Positions 49,498 through 59,111 of a stretch of 64,000 nucleotides of DNA are shown here, one piece after another. The notes beneath the pieces are model-generated. The model was not told the origin of the DNA and searched no databases. It saw nothing but the letters and a program-made list of their open reading frames with translations. Numbering within the stretch: position 1 is the first letter of the stretch; each line of letters starts with the position of its first letter. The translations under genes and the position numbers were made by a program. The stretch lies in assembly GCA_019117065.1 (NCBI GenBank), contig DXAK01000045.1, positions 98,822-162,821 on the forward strand. Direction: 5' to 3'. The stretch is from Candidatus Mediterraneibacter pullicola (GTDB taxonomy: Bacteria; Bacillota; Clostridia; Lachnospirales; Lachnospiraceae).

Positions 49498-52113
49498 ATG
49501 AGAGAAAAAATCGTACTGATAGACGGGCACAGTATTTTAAACCGGGCATTCTACGGAGTTCCGGATCTGACCAACTCAGAAGGGCTTCATACAAATGCAG
49601 TCTACGGGTTTTTAAATATTATGTTCAAAATTCTTGACGAAGAGAAACCGGAATATTTGACTGTTACATTCGACGTACACGCGCCTACGTTCCGGCATGA
49701 GATGTATGCGGATTATAAAGGCACGAGAAAACCTATGGCAGAAGAGCTTAGACAACAGGTTCCGGTCATAAAGGATGTCTTAAAAGCGATGAACATCGAG
49801 ATCATCGAGCAGGCAGGGCTGGAGGCAGACGATTTGCTGGGAACAATTTCCCGCATGTGTGAGGACAAGGGCATGGATGTGTCCATTATTTCGGGGGATA
49901 GGGATACGCTTCAGCTTGCCACGGATCATGTAAAGATCCGTATTCCCAAGACAAAGCAGGGAAAGACGGAAGTAGAAGATTATAACGCCGGAGATGTAAA
50001 AGAGCGCTATGGTGTTACGCCTGAAGAATTCATCGACGTGAAGGCTCTTATGGGTGATGCGTCTGATAATATACCGGGTGTTCCAGGTGTCGGCGAGAAG
50101 ACGGCGACAAAAATCATTCAGGATTATCAGTCGATTGAAAATGCCTATGAGCACGCGGACGAGATCAAACCGCCCCGCGCCAGCAAGAATCTGAAAGAAT
50201 ATTGGGAACAGGCGAAGTTGAGCAAAGTGCTGGCGACGATTAACACTCATGCAGAGATTGATTTTGATGTGGAAAAAGCACGTCACGGCAATCCTTATAC
50301 GAAGGAAGCGCATGAAATTTTTAAGCGCTTGCAGTTTAAAAACATGCTGAGCCACTTTGATGTGGAGGCGGACGTCAATGAGATTGAAAACTCCTTCTGT
50401 GAAGTTACGGATAAAGCAGAGATTGACCGTATTTTTAAGGAGGCGGCACAGGCAAACTGGGTGGGCGCTTCATTTTCTAAAGACGCGGGAAATGTCTTGC
50501 CTTTGTTTGCCCATCCGTCGGGATTCGGCAGAATTGCCATCGCGTATGGGAAGGACAAGATCTATTCCATCCCATGCGACATGGATACGGATATGGACTT
50601 CCTTTTTGGGAAGATGTCCGAACTGGCGGGAAGTGCAAAACAGTTTGCTATGTGCGGGCTGAAAGAGTATCTGGGTTATCTGCCTGCGGCAAATAAGGAG
50701 ACTTGTTTTGATGTGATTTTGGCGGCTTACCTTCTGAATCCTCTGAAAAGTGATTATGAATATGAGGATGTGGCGCGGGAACAGTTAAATCTGCTCATTG
50801 ATGAGAAGGTGGGCAGCGCGGAAAAAGCCTGCTATGAGGCATACACTGCCTATGCGGCGGCGCCGGTTCTTGATACAAAGTTAAAGGAAGCGGGCATGGA
50901 CCGTCTCTTTTATGACATCGAGATGCCTCTTGTATTTACGCTGTTTGATATGGAACAGACAGGGGTGCGCATCGAGGCAGAAGCGCTGAAAACCTATGGC
51001 GATGAGCTGGGCGGCAGGATTGTGGAGCTGGAAAAAGAGATCTATGATCTGGCGGGAGAAGCGTTTAATATCAATTCTCCTAAACAGCTTGGAGTTATTC
51101 TGTTTGAGAAGCTTGGGATGCCTCATGCGAAAAAGACAAAGACTGGGTATTCTACAGCGGCGGATGTGCTGGACAAGCTGGCCCCGGATTATCCCATTGT
51201 GGCAAAGATTCTGGAGTACCGCCAGCTTACAAAACTGAAATCTACCTATGCAGACGGGCTGGCCGCTTATATTGGAAATGACGGGCGGATTCACGGGAAG
51301 TTCAACCAGACAGTGACGGCGACAGGGCGCCTAAGCAGCACTGAACCAAACCTTCAGAATATCCCGGTACGCATGGAATTGGGACGGCTCATACGGAAGG
51401 TATTCGTGCCGGAAGAAGGATATATTTTTGTGGACGCAGACTATTCTCAGATTGAGTTGCGTATTCTGGCGCACTGTTCTGGAGATGAACAGCTGATTCA
51501 GGCGTACCGGGAGGCGAGGGATATCCATAGGATGACTGCGGCCCAAGTGTTCCACACGCCCTTTGATGAGGTCACCGATCTGCAGCGCCGCAACGCGAAG
51601 GCAGTAAACTTTGGGATTGTGTACGGCATCAGCTCTTTCGGGCTTAGTCAGGACTTAAGTATCACAAGAAAAGAAGCGACACAGTATATCGAGCATTATT
51701 TTGAGACTTATCCGGGGATTAAAAAGTTTCTGGATGACTGTGTGGCGAACGCAAAAGAAAAAGGTTATGCGGTCACACTGTTTGGCCGAAGAAGACCTGT
51801 GCCAGAACTGAAATCCAGCAATTTCATGCAGAGGAACTTCGGGGAGAGGGTGGCGATGAACGCGCCGATTCAGGGAAGCGCGGCGGATATCATTAAGATT
51901 GCGATGATAGATGTCAATGAGGAACTGAAAAAGCGGGGAATGAAGTCACGACTTATCCTTCAGGTGCATGATGAGCTTCTGATTGAAGCCGAGAAATCCG
52001 AAGTGGAAGAGGTTAAGGAAATTTTAAAGGATAAAATGGAACATGCAGCAGAGCTTTTGGTGCCGCTGATCGCGGATATGCACACTGGGAAAAACTGGTA
52101 TGAGGCAAAATAA
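49498..52113 (+). CDS. polA: DNA polymerase I
   Basis: Repair and Okazaki-fragment polymerase of 871 residues. The 5'-3' exonuclease domain (about 1-290) begins IVLIDGHSILNRAFYGV, with GLEADDLLGT, ISGDRDTLQL and GDASDNIPGVPGVGEKTA. The middle domain (about 310-460) has lost most of the proofreading carboxylates. The polymerase domain has TGRLSSTEPNLQNIPVR, VDADYSQIELRILAH, RRNAKAVNFGIVYG and QVHDELLIE. The start at 49498 has GGAGG 8 bases upstream and the MREKIVLIDGHS family start; the ORF-track start 39 bases earlier does not. coaE and an MBL gene follow. Confidence 0.97.
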   Translation: MREKIVLIDGHSILNRAFYGVPDLTNSEGLHTNAVYGFLNIMFKILDEEKPEYLTVTFDVHAPTFRHEMYADYKGTRKPMAEELRQQVPVIKDVLKAMNIEIIEQAGLEADDLLGTISRMCEDKGMDVSIISGDRDTLQLATDHVKIRIPKTKQGKTEVEDYNAGDVKERYGVTPEEFIDVKALMGDASDNIPGVPGVGEKTATKIIQDYQSIENAYEHADEIKPPRASKNLKEYWEQAKLSKVLATINTHAEIDFDVEKARHGNPYTKEAHEIFKRLQFKNMLSHFDVEADVNEIENSFCEVTDKAEIDRIFKEAAQANWVGASFSKDAGNVLPLFAHPSGFGRIAIAYGKDKIYSIPCDMDTDMDFLFGKMSELAGSAKQFAMCGLKEYLGYLPAANKETCFDVILAAYLLNPLKSDYEYEDVAREQLNLLIDEKVGSAEKACYEAYTAYAAAPVLDTKLKEAGMDRLFYDIEMPLVFTLFDMEQTGVRIEAEALKTYGDELGGRIVELEKEIYDLAGEAFNINSPKQLGVILFEKLGMPHAKKTKTGYSTAADVLDKLAPDYPIVAKILEYRQLTKLKSTYADGLAAYIGNDGRIHGKFNQTVTATGRLSSTEPNLQNIPVRMELGRLIRKVFVPEEGYIFVDADYSQIELRILAHCSGDEQLIQAYREARDIHRMTAAQVFHTPFDEVTDLQRRNAKAVNFGIVYGISSFGLSQDLSITRKEATQYIEHYFETYPGIKKFLDDCVANAKEKGYAVTLFGRRRPVPELKSSNFMQRNFGERVAMNAPIQGSAADIIKIAMIDVNEELKKRGMKSRLILQVHDELLIEAEKSEVEEVKEILKDKMEHAAELLVPLIADMHTGKNWYEAK

Positions 52114-52179
52114 AAGATCGGCGGACGGATTTCTTTTCATAAAAGGATCCTTGTAAAGTGAAGAGAGGAAGAGAACAGG

Positions 52180-52764
52180 TTGAAGGTTCTGGGAATTACA
52201 GGAGGCGTAGGCTCGGGAAAAAGCGAGGTGCTCCGGTATCTGAAAGAAGAGTACGGGGCTTATGTATGCCAGATGGATGAGACGGCAAAGGAATTGCAAA
52301 GGAGCGGCACAGACTGCTTCCGTCAGATCGTTGCGCGTTTCGGGAACAGGGTAATAGGTCCTGACGGAGAGCTTGACCGGGCAGAGCTTGGGAGCATTGT
52401 GTTTGCGGATGAAGTGGCACTGCACGCCTTAAATGCCATCGTTCATCCGGCTGTTTTCCGCTGGGTGAGGGAGGATATCAGGGAAAAACGTGAGGAGGGA
52501 GTGGACCTCTATGTGGTGGAAGCGGCTCTTCTGACAGAAGAGGGAAAAACGCTGTGCGATGAGCTCTGGTATATTTATGCGGAAGAGTATGTGCGCAGAG
52601 AACGGCTGAAGGCTTCCCGTGGGTACACGGATGAGAAGATTACGCAGATGATTGCCTCCCAGCCGGCGGAGGAGAGCTTTCGTAAGGCATGTACCGCTGT
52701 CATAGACAACAGCGGAGGATTTGAAGATACAAAGAGACAAATAGGAGAGAGACTGAAACTATGA
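52180..52764 (+). CDS. coaE: Dephospho-CoA kinase
   Basis: Last step of coenzyme A synthesis, phosphorylating the 3' hydroxyl of dephospho-CoA. The 194-residue protein has the P-loop GITGGVGSGKSEVL, DETAKEL, HPAVFRWV and VVEAALLTE. It uses a TTG start (GAGAGGAAGAG upstream) which begins exactly at the family N-terminus. It follows polA, an order seen in many Firmicutes. The next gene overlaps its stop by 4 bases. Confidence 0.94.
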   Translation: MKVLGITGGVGSGKSEVLRYLKEEYGAYVCQMDETAKELQRSGTDCFRQIVARFGNRVIGPDGELDRAELGSIVFADEVALHALNAIVHPAVFRWVREDIREKREEGVDLYVVEAALLTEEGKTLCDELWYIYAEEYVRRERLKASRGYTDEKITQMIASQPAEESFRKACTAVIDNSGGFEDTKRQIGERLKL

Positions 52765-53558
52765 GAATGTGCAGCATTGCCAGTGGCAGCAGCGGGAATT
52801 GCATCTATGTCGGGAGTGACAATACGCATCTGCTGGTGGATACAGGGATCAGTAAAAAGCGGATTGAGGAAGGCTTAAAAGAACTGGAGATCAAAGGGGA
52901 AGAATTAGACGGGATACTCATCACCCATGAGCACTCGGACCATATTCAGGGACTGGGCGTATTCAGCCGGAAATATCAGATTCCGGTTTATGCCACTCCG
53001 GGTACAATACAGGGGATCATGAGTTATTCCGGGCTGGGAAAAGTGCCGGAGGAAATTTTTCATCCCATACATACAGACGAGCCGTTTCTTGTGGGAGATG
53101 TGACCGTGAATCCGTTCGCGATCTCCCATGACGCCAATGAGCCGTCCGGATATCGTATGGAATGCGGTGGGAAATCAGTAGCAGTGGCGACAGATCTGGG
53201 AAAATACGACAGTTATACTGTGGAACATTTAAAGGGACTAGACGCTGTGCTCTTAGAGGCAAATCATGATATACATATGCTGGAAGTCGGAGGGTATCCA
53301 TATTATTTAAAACAGCGTATTTTGGGCGATCAAGGGCATTTGTCAAATGAATTGTCAGGGCGTCTGCTTTGTGATATACTACATGATAATCTGAAGCATA
53401 TTGTTCTCGGACATTTAAGTAAAGAAAACAATTATGCAAAGCTTGCCTATGAGACGGTTAAACTGGAGGTCACGTTGGCAGATAATGAGTACAGAGGCGA
53501 AGATCTCGATATGTTTGTGGCTAGTAGGGATACCGTTTCAGATATCATTATGGTCTGA
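52761..53558 (+). CDS. MBL-fold metallo-hydrolase, YycJ/WalJ type
   Basis: A 265-residue metallo-beta-lactamase-fold hydrolase. Metal ligands are in ITHEHSDHIQGLG, the aspartate in ATDLGKYD, and histidines in EANHDIHML, GHLSNEL and VLGHLSKENN. The sequence beginning CSIASGSSGNCIYVG is typical of the YycJ/WalJ family, thought to be a DNA exonuclease acting in replication-linked repair. That fits its position behind polA and coaE, with an ATGA overlap to coaE. Confidence 0.88.
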   Translation: MRMCSIASGSSGNCIYVGSDNTHLLVDTGISKKRIEEGLKELEIKGEELDGILITHEHSDHIQGLGVFSRKYQIPVYATPGTIQGIMSYSGLGKVPEEIFHPIHTDEPFLVGDVTVNPFAISHDANEPSGYRMECGGKSVAVATDLGKYDSYTVEHLKGLDAVLLEANHDIHMLEVGGYPYYLKQRILGDQGHLSNELSGRLLCDILHDNLKHIVLGHLSKENNYAKLAYETVKLEVTLADNEYRGEDLDMFVASRDTVSDIIMV

Positions 53559-53576
53559 TCGAGGAGGAAAAGAAAG

Positions 53577-53849
53577 ATGAAGAAATGCATTGTCACGGTA
53601 CTTGGGAAAGATACAGTAGGTATTGTCGCGAAAGTATGTACCTATCTGGCGGAGAATAAGATCAATATCCTTGATATCTCGCAGACGATTATTCAAGGGT
53701 ATTTTAATATGATGGTGATCGCAGACATAACCGAGCTTGAAAAAGATTTTACACTTGTGTGCGATGAAATGGAAAAGCTGGGAGAAGAGATTGGGGTGAG
53801 CATCCGCTGCCAGAGAGAAGATATCTTTGAGAAAATGCACAGGCTGTAA
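53577..53849 (+). CDS. ACT domain protein (UPF0237)
   Basis: A 90-residue single ACT domain: [21 protein letters not shown], then [18 protein letters not shown] and a short helix. ACT domains usually bind small ligands such as amino acids. It precedes the UPF0210/PFL gene by 26 bases, a pairing conserved across Firmicutes and archaea, so they likely act together. The function is not established. Ribosome site GAGGAGG. Confidence 0.9.
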   Translation: MKKCIVTVLGKDTVGIVAKVCTYLAENKINILDISQTIIQGYFNMMVIADITELEKDFTLVCDEMEKLGEEIGVSIRCQREDIFEKMHRL

Positions 53850-53875
53850 GATGGAGAGATTGCGAGGAAACGACT

Positions 53876-55240
53876 ATGATCAATATGTATGAAGTGTCAG
53901 AGACAAATAAGATGATTGAGCATGAGAATCTAGATGTGAGGACCATTACGCTGGGTATCAGCCTGCTCGATTGTATTGACTCTGATTTAAAGGAACTGAA
54001 TCGTAAGATTTACGAGAAAATCACAAAAACAGCAGAGAATCTTGTCTCCGTGGGTAAGGATATTGAGAAGGAGTTCGGAATCCCGATTGTAAATAAAAGA
54101 ATCTCTGTTACACCTATCGCTTTGATAGGCGGTTCGGCGTGCAAATCTTCCGAGGATTTTGTAACCATTGCCAGAACCCTTGACAAGGCGGCTGAGAAGG
54201 TGGGGGTGAATTTTATCGGCGGATATTCCGCGCTCGTGTCAAAAGCTATGACAAAGAGTGACGAGAACCTGATTCTCTCTATTCCACAGGCGCTTTCTGA
54301 GACAGAGCGGATTTGCAGTTCAGTGAATGTGGGATCTACGAAGACTGGGATCAACATGGATGCGGTGCGTCTCTGCGGTGAGATTGTCAAGGCGACTGCT
54401 GAGGCTACAAAAGAGAGAGATTCTCTTGGGTGTGCGAAATTGGTTGTGTTCTGCAATGCTCCGGACGACAACCCGTTTATGGCAGGGGCATTCCTTGGAG
54501 TGACAGAGGCGGACGCGGTTATCAATGTAGGCGTAAGTGGCCCGGGGGTTGTGAAGAAAGCGCTGGAGAATGTACGAGGGAAAGGTTTCGAGGAACTCTG
54601 CGAGACGATCAAAAAGACGGCTTTCAAGGTGACCCGTGTAGGACAGCTTGTTGCGGGAGAGGCATCCCGCCGGCTTGCTATCCCCTTTGGTATCGTGGAT
54701 CTTTCCCTTGCTCCTACTCCGGACGTGGGCGACAGTGTGGCAGAGATTCTGGAAGAGATCGGACTGGAGAGAGTGGGTGCTCCGGGTACGACGGCGGCTC
54801 TCGCTTTGCTTAACGATCAGGTGAAAAAGGGCGGTGTCATGGCATCCTCCTATGTGGGAGGACTGAGTGGGGCATTTATCCCGGTAAGTGAAGATCAGGG
54901 GATGATCGATGCGGTTCATGCGGGCTCACTCACCTTAGAGAAGTTGGAGGCCATGACTTGCGTGTGTTCGGTAGGTTTAGACATGATTGCGATTCCGGGG
55001 AAGACGAGCGCCAGCACCATTTCCGGCATCATTGCGGACGAGATGGCAATCGGTATGGTCAATCAAAAAACAACGGCGGTCCGTCTGATTCCAGTGATTG
55101 GAAAAGACGTGGGGGATACGGCGCAGTTCGGAGGCCTTTTGGGGTATGCGCCGATTATGCCTGTAAATGAGTTCGGATGCGAGACATTTGTCAGCAGACG
55201 GGGCAGAATACCGGCGCCGATTCACAGTTTTAAAAATTAA
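53876..55240 (+). CDS. PFL family protein (UPF0210/DUF711)
   Basis: A 454-residue protein of the UPF0210 family, distantly related in fold to pyruvate formate-lyase. Typical segments are [67 protein letters not shown], and the C-terminal [15 protein letters not shown]. No glycyl-radical motif is visible, so radical chemistry is not implied. It follows the ACT gene with which it is usually paired. GAGG precedes ATG 53876; ATG 53885 is also possible. Function unknown. Confidence 0.9.
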   Translation: MINMYEVSETNKMIEHENLDVRTITLGISLLDCIDSDLKELNRKIYEKITKTAENLVSVGKDIEKEFGIPIVNKRISVTPIALIGGSACKSSEDFVTIARTLDKAAEKVGVNFIGGYSALVSKAMTKSDENLILSIPQALSETERICSSVNVGSTKTGINMDAVRLCGEIVKATAEATKERDSLGCAKLVVFCNAPDDNPFMAGAFLGVTEADAVINVGVSGPGVVKKALENVRGKGFEELCETIKKTAFKVTRVGQLVAGEASRRLAIPFGIVDLSLAPTPDVGDSVAEILEEIGLERVGAPGTTAALALLNDQVKKGGVMASSYVGGLSGAFIPVSEDQGMIDAVHAGSLTLEKLEAMTCVCSVGLDMIAIPGKTSASTISGIIADEMAIGMVNQKTTAVRLIPVIGKDVGDTAQFGGLLGYAPIMPVNEFGCETFVSRRGRIPAPIHSFKN

Positions 55241-55297
55241 GAGGAATTCCGAAAATAAAAAGTACCGCCGTATGATACGGCAGAAATGGAGAGAAAA

Positions 55298-56155
55298 ATG
55301 AGTAGAGTGGCGATCGTAACTGACAGTAACAGCGGGATCACACAGGACAGAGGAAAAGAGCTGGGAATCTATGTGCTTCCCATGCCATTTTTTATCGACG
55401 GTAAATTATTTTTAGAGGATATCAACCTGACACAGGACGAGTTCTACAGGAGGCTGGGAGAGAATTCTGATATTTCTACCTCTCAGCCCTCGCCGGGGCA
55501 TGTGATGGATCTGTGGGAGGAAGCGCTTAAGGAATATGATGAGATTGTCTGTATCCCCATGTCCAGCGGGCTTTCCAGCACATGCTCTACCGCTATGTCG
55601 ATTGCGGCAGAGTACAAAGGGCGCGTTCAGGTTGTGGATAACCAGAGAATATCCGTCACACAGGAGCAGTCTGTGTACGATGCGATGAAATTGCGTGATC
55701 AGGGGAAGTCAGCTGCGGAGATTAAAGAGGTTCTTGAGCGGGAAAAACTTCAGGCAAGTATCTATATTACAGTAGACACGCTGAAATATTTAAAAAAGGG
55801 CGGGCGCATCACACCAGCGGCGGCAGCCATCGGCACGGTACTGAACTTAAAGCCCGTCCTCCAGATCCAAGGGGAAAAGCTGGACGCTTTCGCAAAAGTA
55901 AGAGGCTGGAAGGCCGCGAAGAAAGCGATGCTCAATGCTATTGAGAAGGATCTGAACGAGCGGTTTGCGGATGTGAAGGACGATATGATTCTCGGAATCG
56001 CATATACCTGTACTAAGGAAGAGGCAAAGGAGTGGAAGCAGGAGGTCATGGATCGGTTTCCCGGATACGATATCGTGGAAGGCCCTCTGTCGCTGAGCGT
56101 GGCGTGCCATATCGGGCCGGGCGCAATGGCTGTGACGTGTATGAAAAAGGTGTAG
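55298..56155 (+). CDS. DegV family fatty-acid-binding protein
   Basis: A 285-residue DegV protein. The family binds a fatty acid and, as FakB, presents it to fatty-acid kinase FakA. It begins VAIVTDSNSGITQDRGKELGI and has DISTSQPSPG, CIPMSSGLSSTCSTA, the TLKYLKKGGRI loop and a late HIGPGAMAV. ATG at 55298 is chosen as start because GGAG lies 7 bases upstream and the family starts there. A small palindrome, GCCGTAT-g-ATACGGC (55267-55281), precedes it. No fakA is in the window. Confidence 0.9.
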   Translation: MSRVAIVTDSNSGITQDRGKELGIYVLPMPFFIDGKLFLEDINLTQDEFYRRLGENSDISTSQPSPGHVMDLWEEALKEYDEIVCIPMSSGLSSTCSTAMSIAAEYKGRVQVVDNQRISVTQEQSVYDAMKLRDQGKSAAEIKEVLEREKLQASIYITVDTLKYLKKGGRITPAAAAIGTVLNLKPVLQIQGEKLDAFAKVRGWKAAKKAMLNAIEKDLNERFADVKDDMILGIAYTCTKEEAKEWKQEVMDRFPGYDIVEGPLSLSVACHIGPGAMAVTCMKKV

Positions 56156-56190
56156 GGATCGGGATTTCTGAAACAATAGAATATAGCAGG

Positions 56191-56295
56191 CAGCAGAGCA
56201 GATATTGAGTGATGGTGGGGATATATTTTCCGCAGGTGTGGAAGCGGATTTAGCGCCCCCTTGCTAGGCAAGATGCTCTGCTGTTTTCTGTTTTT
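56191..56295 (+). ncRNA. Possible structured RNA or elaborate terminator between degV and infC
   Basis: A 10-bp closing helix, CAGCAGAGCA (56191-56200) with TGCTCTGCTG (56274-56283), encloses at least two hairpins: TCCGC...GCGGA (56229-56246) and CTTGC-tag-GCAAG (56260-56272). It is followed by TTTTCTGTTTTTG. The multi-branch shape is unusual for a plain terminator. I could not match it to a known RNA family. Confidence 0.35.
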
Positions 56296-56346
56296 GCTTA
56301 GATCATGAGGGGACAAGTCCTCTGCAGAACTTTATCTAAATAATTG

Positions 56347-56375
56347 TTGACAACTGGGAAGAGATGTGGTAAATT
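56347..56375 (+). promoter_or_regulatory. Promoter of infC-rpmI-rplT
   Basis: TTGACA (56347-56352), 17 bases, TAAATT (56370-56375). Confidence 0.75.
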
Positions 56376-56381
56376 ATTTTC

Positions 56382-56581
56382 TGCGTGAAGCAAAAAACAA
56401 AGTAGAGTATCCACTCTCACCATAGCACAATCGGGTGACTATTGGTCTGATATTGATGTATCGCTTCTCTGTTTTTGTGAGGGAGCGGCTTATTGATTTC
56501 GGGTGGATATGATATTCACTCGTTTTTTTGTGTTTTCGCATAGGGAACCTAAAGGAATTCATTTGACGGAGGTATACGACA
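56382..56581 (+). promoter_or_regulatory. L20-type leader with attenuator before infC
   Basis: The untranslated leader holds a hairpin TCACC-N12-GGTGA (56417-56438). Near its end it has a terminator, GGGTG...CACTC (56501-56521), followed by seven T. ATCCACTC (56409-56416) can instead pair with GGGTGGAT (56501-56508), which would dissolve the terminator. Position and logic fit autogenous control by ribosomal protein L20, as known for this operon in Bacillus. Confidence 0.65.
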
Positions 56582-57088
56582 ATTAGCGATTTAATGATTA
56601 ACGAGCAGATTAGAGACAGAGAGGTTCGTCTGATCGGCGCGGATGGGGAACAGTTAGGTATCATGTCGGCCCGCGAGGCCATGAAAATCGCTCAGGAGGC
56701 AGAACTTGATCTTGTCAAGATTGCGCCTACGGCGAAGCCGCCTGTGTGCAAGATTATTGACTATGGCAAGTATAAGTATGAGCAGACAAGGAAAGAGAAA
56801 GAGGCAAGAAAGAAACAGAAAACGGTTGAGCTAAAAGAAGTGCGTCTTTCTCCGAATATCGATACGAATGACTTGAACACAAAGATCAATAATGCTAAAA
56901 AGTTTATCTCAAAAGGAAATAAAGTGAAAGTGACACTGCGTTTCCGCGGAAGAGAGATGGCTCATGTTCAGCAGAGCAAGCACATTCTCGATGATTTTGC
57001 AGAGACACTCGCTGATATTGCGGTAGTCGAGAAGCCGGCGAAGATGGAAGGAAGAGCAATGAGCATGGTTTTAACTGAAAAACGTTAA
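56582..57088 (+). CDS. infC: Translation initiation factor IF-3
   Basis: IF-3 binds the 30S subunit and checks start-codon pairing. The 168-residue protein has [52 protein letters not shown] and [12 protein letters not shown] take ATT at 56582 as start: GGAGG lies 9 bases before it, the encoded [11 protein letters not shown] matches the IF-3 N-terminus of Bacillaceae, and the first ATG (56594) is 21 bases from the ribosome site. An ATU-type start is the known device by which IF-3 limits its own synthesis. First gene of infC-rpmI-rplT. Confidence 0.95.
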   Translation: MSDLMINEQIRDREVRLIGADGEQLGIMSAREAMKIAQEAELDLVKIAPTAKPPVCKIIDYGKYKYEQTRKEKEARKKQKTVELKEVRLSPNIDTNDLNTKINNAKKFISKGNKVKVTLRFRGREMAHVQQSKHILDDFAETLADIAVVEKPAKMEGRAMSMVLTEKR

Positions 57089-57143
57089 AATATATCCCGG
57101 GATGAATATCCGGAAAGGCAGCACAATAAAGGAGGAAATTATC

Positions 57144-57341
57144 ATGCCAAAGATCAAAACAAATAGAGCGGCAGCAAAACGCTTCAAAAAGACAGGTACA
57201 GGGAAACTGAAAAGAAATAAAGCCTACAAGAGCCATATCTTAACAAAGAAGTCGACGAAGAGAAAAAGAAATCTCAGACAGTCAACGATCACTGACGCAA
57301 CAAACGTAAAGAACATGAAAAAGGTATTACCGTATCTGTAA
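57144..57341 (+). CDS. rpmI: 50S ribosomal protein L35
   Basis: A 65-residue, very basic ribosomal protein: [20 protein letters not shown] at the start and [11 protein letters not shown] at the end. ATG at 57144 has AAAGGAGG upstream; the longer ORF-track start is rejected. It stands between infC and rplT in the standard order. Confidence 0.98.
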   Translation: MPKIKTNRAAAKRFKKTGTGKLKRNKAYKSHILTKKSTKRKRNLRQSTITDATNVKNMKKVLPYL

Positions 57342-57446
57342 AAATAGTTCAGCCATGCATTGAGCGAGGTACGGTTTTACGCACGGCGCGAGATGAACGG
57401 ATGAAGGAAAATAACAGGTATCGTATTTTGATAGGAGGATTAAGAA

Positions 57447-57803
57447 ATGGCAAGAATCAAAGGCGGAATGAACGCTAAGAAGAAACATAACAGAACACTG
57501 AAATTGGCGAAAGGATACAGAGGAGCACGCTCTAAACAGTACAGAGTTGCAAAGCAGTCTGTAATGAGAGCACTTACATCAGCTTACGCAGGAAGAAAGC
57601 AGCGTAAGCGCCAGATGAGACAGCTCTGGATCGCGCGTATAAACGCGGCTGCAAGAATGAACGGCCTGTCATACAGCAAGTTTATGTATGGACTTAAACT
57701 GGCTAACGTTGACATGAATAGAAAGATGCTGGCAGAGCTGGCAGTAAACGACAAGGAAGGATTTGCAACACTCGCGGCACTTGCAAAAGAGAAGGTTGCG
57801 TAG
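57447..57803 (+). CDS. rplT: 50S ribosomal protein L20
   Basis: A 118-residue ribosomal protein needed early in 50S assembly and, in Bacillus, the autogenous repressor of this operon through its leader. [20 protein letters not shown] opens the basic N-terminal extension, and the RNA-binding globular part has [26 protein letters not shown] precedes the ATG. It is followed by a strong terminator. Confidence 0.98.
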   Translation: MARIKGGMNAKKKHNRTLKLAKGYRGARSKQYRVAKQSVMRALTSAYAGRKQRKRQMRQLWIARINAAARMNGLSYSKFMYGLKLANVDMNRKMLAELAVNDKEGFATLAALAKEKVA

Positions 57804-57820
57804 TAAAATAGAGATAGGAG

Positions 57821-57848
57821 CCCGGTCCCGGTTGGGATTCGGGTTTTT
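57821..57848 (+). terminator. Terminator after rplT
   Basis: CCCGGTCCC / GGGATTCGGG stem with a small bulge and a GGTT loop, followed by TTTTTC. Confidence 0.9.
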
Positions 57849-57935
57849 CTTTATATTGCGGGAAACGCTATGATTTGTCTGAAAAGGGGAGAAGGAAGGT
57901 TTACATATTGAAATAAAAACAGGGGAGTGGTAATA

Positions 57936-58955
57936 ATGAGAAATCATGAAGTGACTGCAGAACAGCCTCTCTTGGATGAGAAAGGCAGAATTTCAGAACC
58001 CGGGTGGGCGCGGCGGCAGGTATGGAAGTATGAAAGGGAGAAGATTACGGCACCGAAATACCGAATCAAAGAGCGGGATTATTATTTGGTCATGAATGAA
58101 GGGTATGCAGCTGCGTTTACCCTTTCAGATGACGGGTATATGGGGCTTCAGTCTGTTTCCCTCCTGAATTTGAAAGAAAGATGGGAGCACACGGAGACGG
58201 TTCTCACCCCGTTCCCCATGGGTAAGATGAAGATGCCTTCTTCCTCTTCGGAAGGCAATATCGTTTATAAGGATAAACGGTTGCGTATGGAATTTAAAGT
58301 GGAAGAGGGAAAGAGAATGATCTCTTGTGACTTTAAAGATTTCTATCAGGGGAAGCCGTTCTATTGTGAGATTGCTTTAGATCAGCCGAGGATGGATACC
58401 ATGGCTATCGCTATGCCATGGAGCGGTAAGAACGCATTCTATTATAACCAGAAAATCAACTGTATGCCCGCAGAAGGGTATATGGCTTATGATGACGTAA
58501 CATACTGGTTTAATCCAAAGACGGATTACGGTACATTGGACTGGGGGCGCGGCGTGTGGACCTATGACAATACATGGTACTGGAGTTCAGGAAACGGTAC
58601 TGTGGGAGGCAGGCCTTTCGGTTTTAATATTGGTTATGGTCTTGGGGATACGTCTGCTGCGACCGAAAATATTCTGTTTTATGATGGAAAAGGGCATAAG
58701 CTAGACGACGTGACTTTTCACATCCCTGAGGAGAATTGCATGAAACTATGGACTTTTACCTCTGGTGACGGACGGTTTGAGATGGAATTTGAGCCGGTGC
58801 TTGACTGTGCAGCGGGTATTTCTATGCTGGCGCTGTCCTCTGATCAGCATCAGGTGTTCGGGAAGATGAGCGGGACAGTGGTGCTGGACGACGGAAAATT
58901 TATTGAACTGAAAGATTTTATGTGTTTTGCGCAGAAAGTGCACAGTCGATACTGA
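57936..58955 (+). CDS. DUF2804 family protein
   Basis: A 339-residue protein of the DUF2804 family, recognised by the N-terminal LLDEKGRISEPGWARRQVWKYERE and the WGRGVWTYDNTWYWSSG, GRPFGFNIGYG segments rich in aromatic residues. The sequence looks all-beta, and no signal peptide or membrane segment is visible. Its role is unknown; the family is sometimes compared to lipocalin-like or svf1-like proteins, but I cannot support this here. ATG at 57936 has GGGGAG 8 bases upstream. It stands alone between the rplT terminator and the tryptophan T-box. Confidence 0.85.
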   Translation: MRNHEVTAEQPLLDEKGRISEPGWARRQVWKYEREKITAPKYRIKERDYYLVMNEGYAAAFTLSDDGYMGLQSVSLLNLKERWEHTETVLTPFPMGKMKMPSSSSEGNIVYKDKRLRMEFKVEEGKRMISCDFKDFYQGKPFYCEIALDQPRMDTMAIAMPWSGKNAFYYNQKINCMPAEGYMAYDDVTYWFNPKTDYGTLDWGRGVWTYDNTWYWSSGNGTVGGRPFGFNIGYGLGDTSAATENILFYDGKGHKLDDVTFHIPEENCMKLWTFTSGDGRFEMEFEPVLDCAAGISMLALSSDQHQVFGKMSGTVVLDDGKFIELKDFMCFAQKVHSRY

Positions 58956-59076
58956 ACGCATTGCTGCTGGAAGAGAGTATCTGATGAAGATATCTGAAAA
59001 AAGTAGATGGAAAAATAGAATTTACCAAAATAAAAACCGGGCAGAAAATGAAAAGTAAGAAAATAAAAGATAAGGG

Positions 59077-59105
59077 TTGACATTCCCACTGCACCATGAT
59101 AAAGT
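59077..59105 (+). promoter_or_regulatory. Promoter of the trpB2 T-box transcript
   Basis: TTGACA (59077-59082), 17 bases, TAAAGT (59100-59105). The 120 bases between the DUF2804 gene and this promoter are AT-rich and show nothing else. Confidence 0.8.
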
Positions 59106-59111
59106 TTTTTT

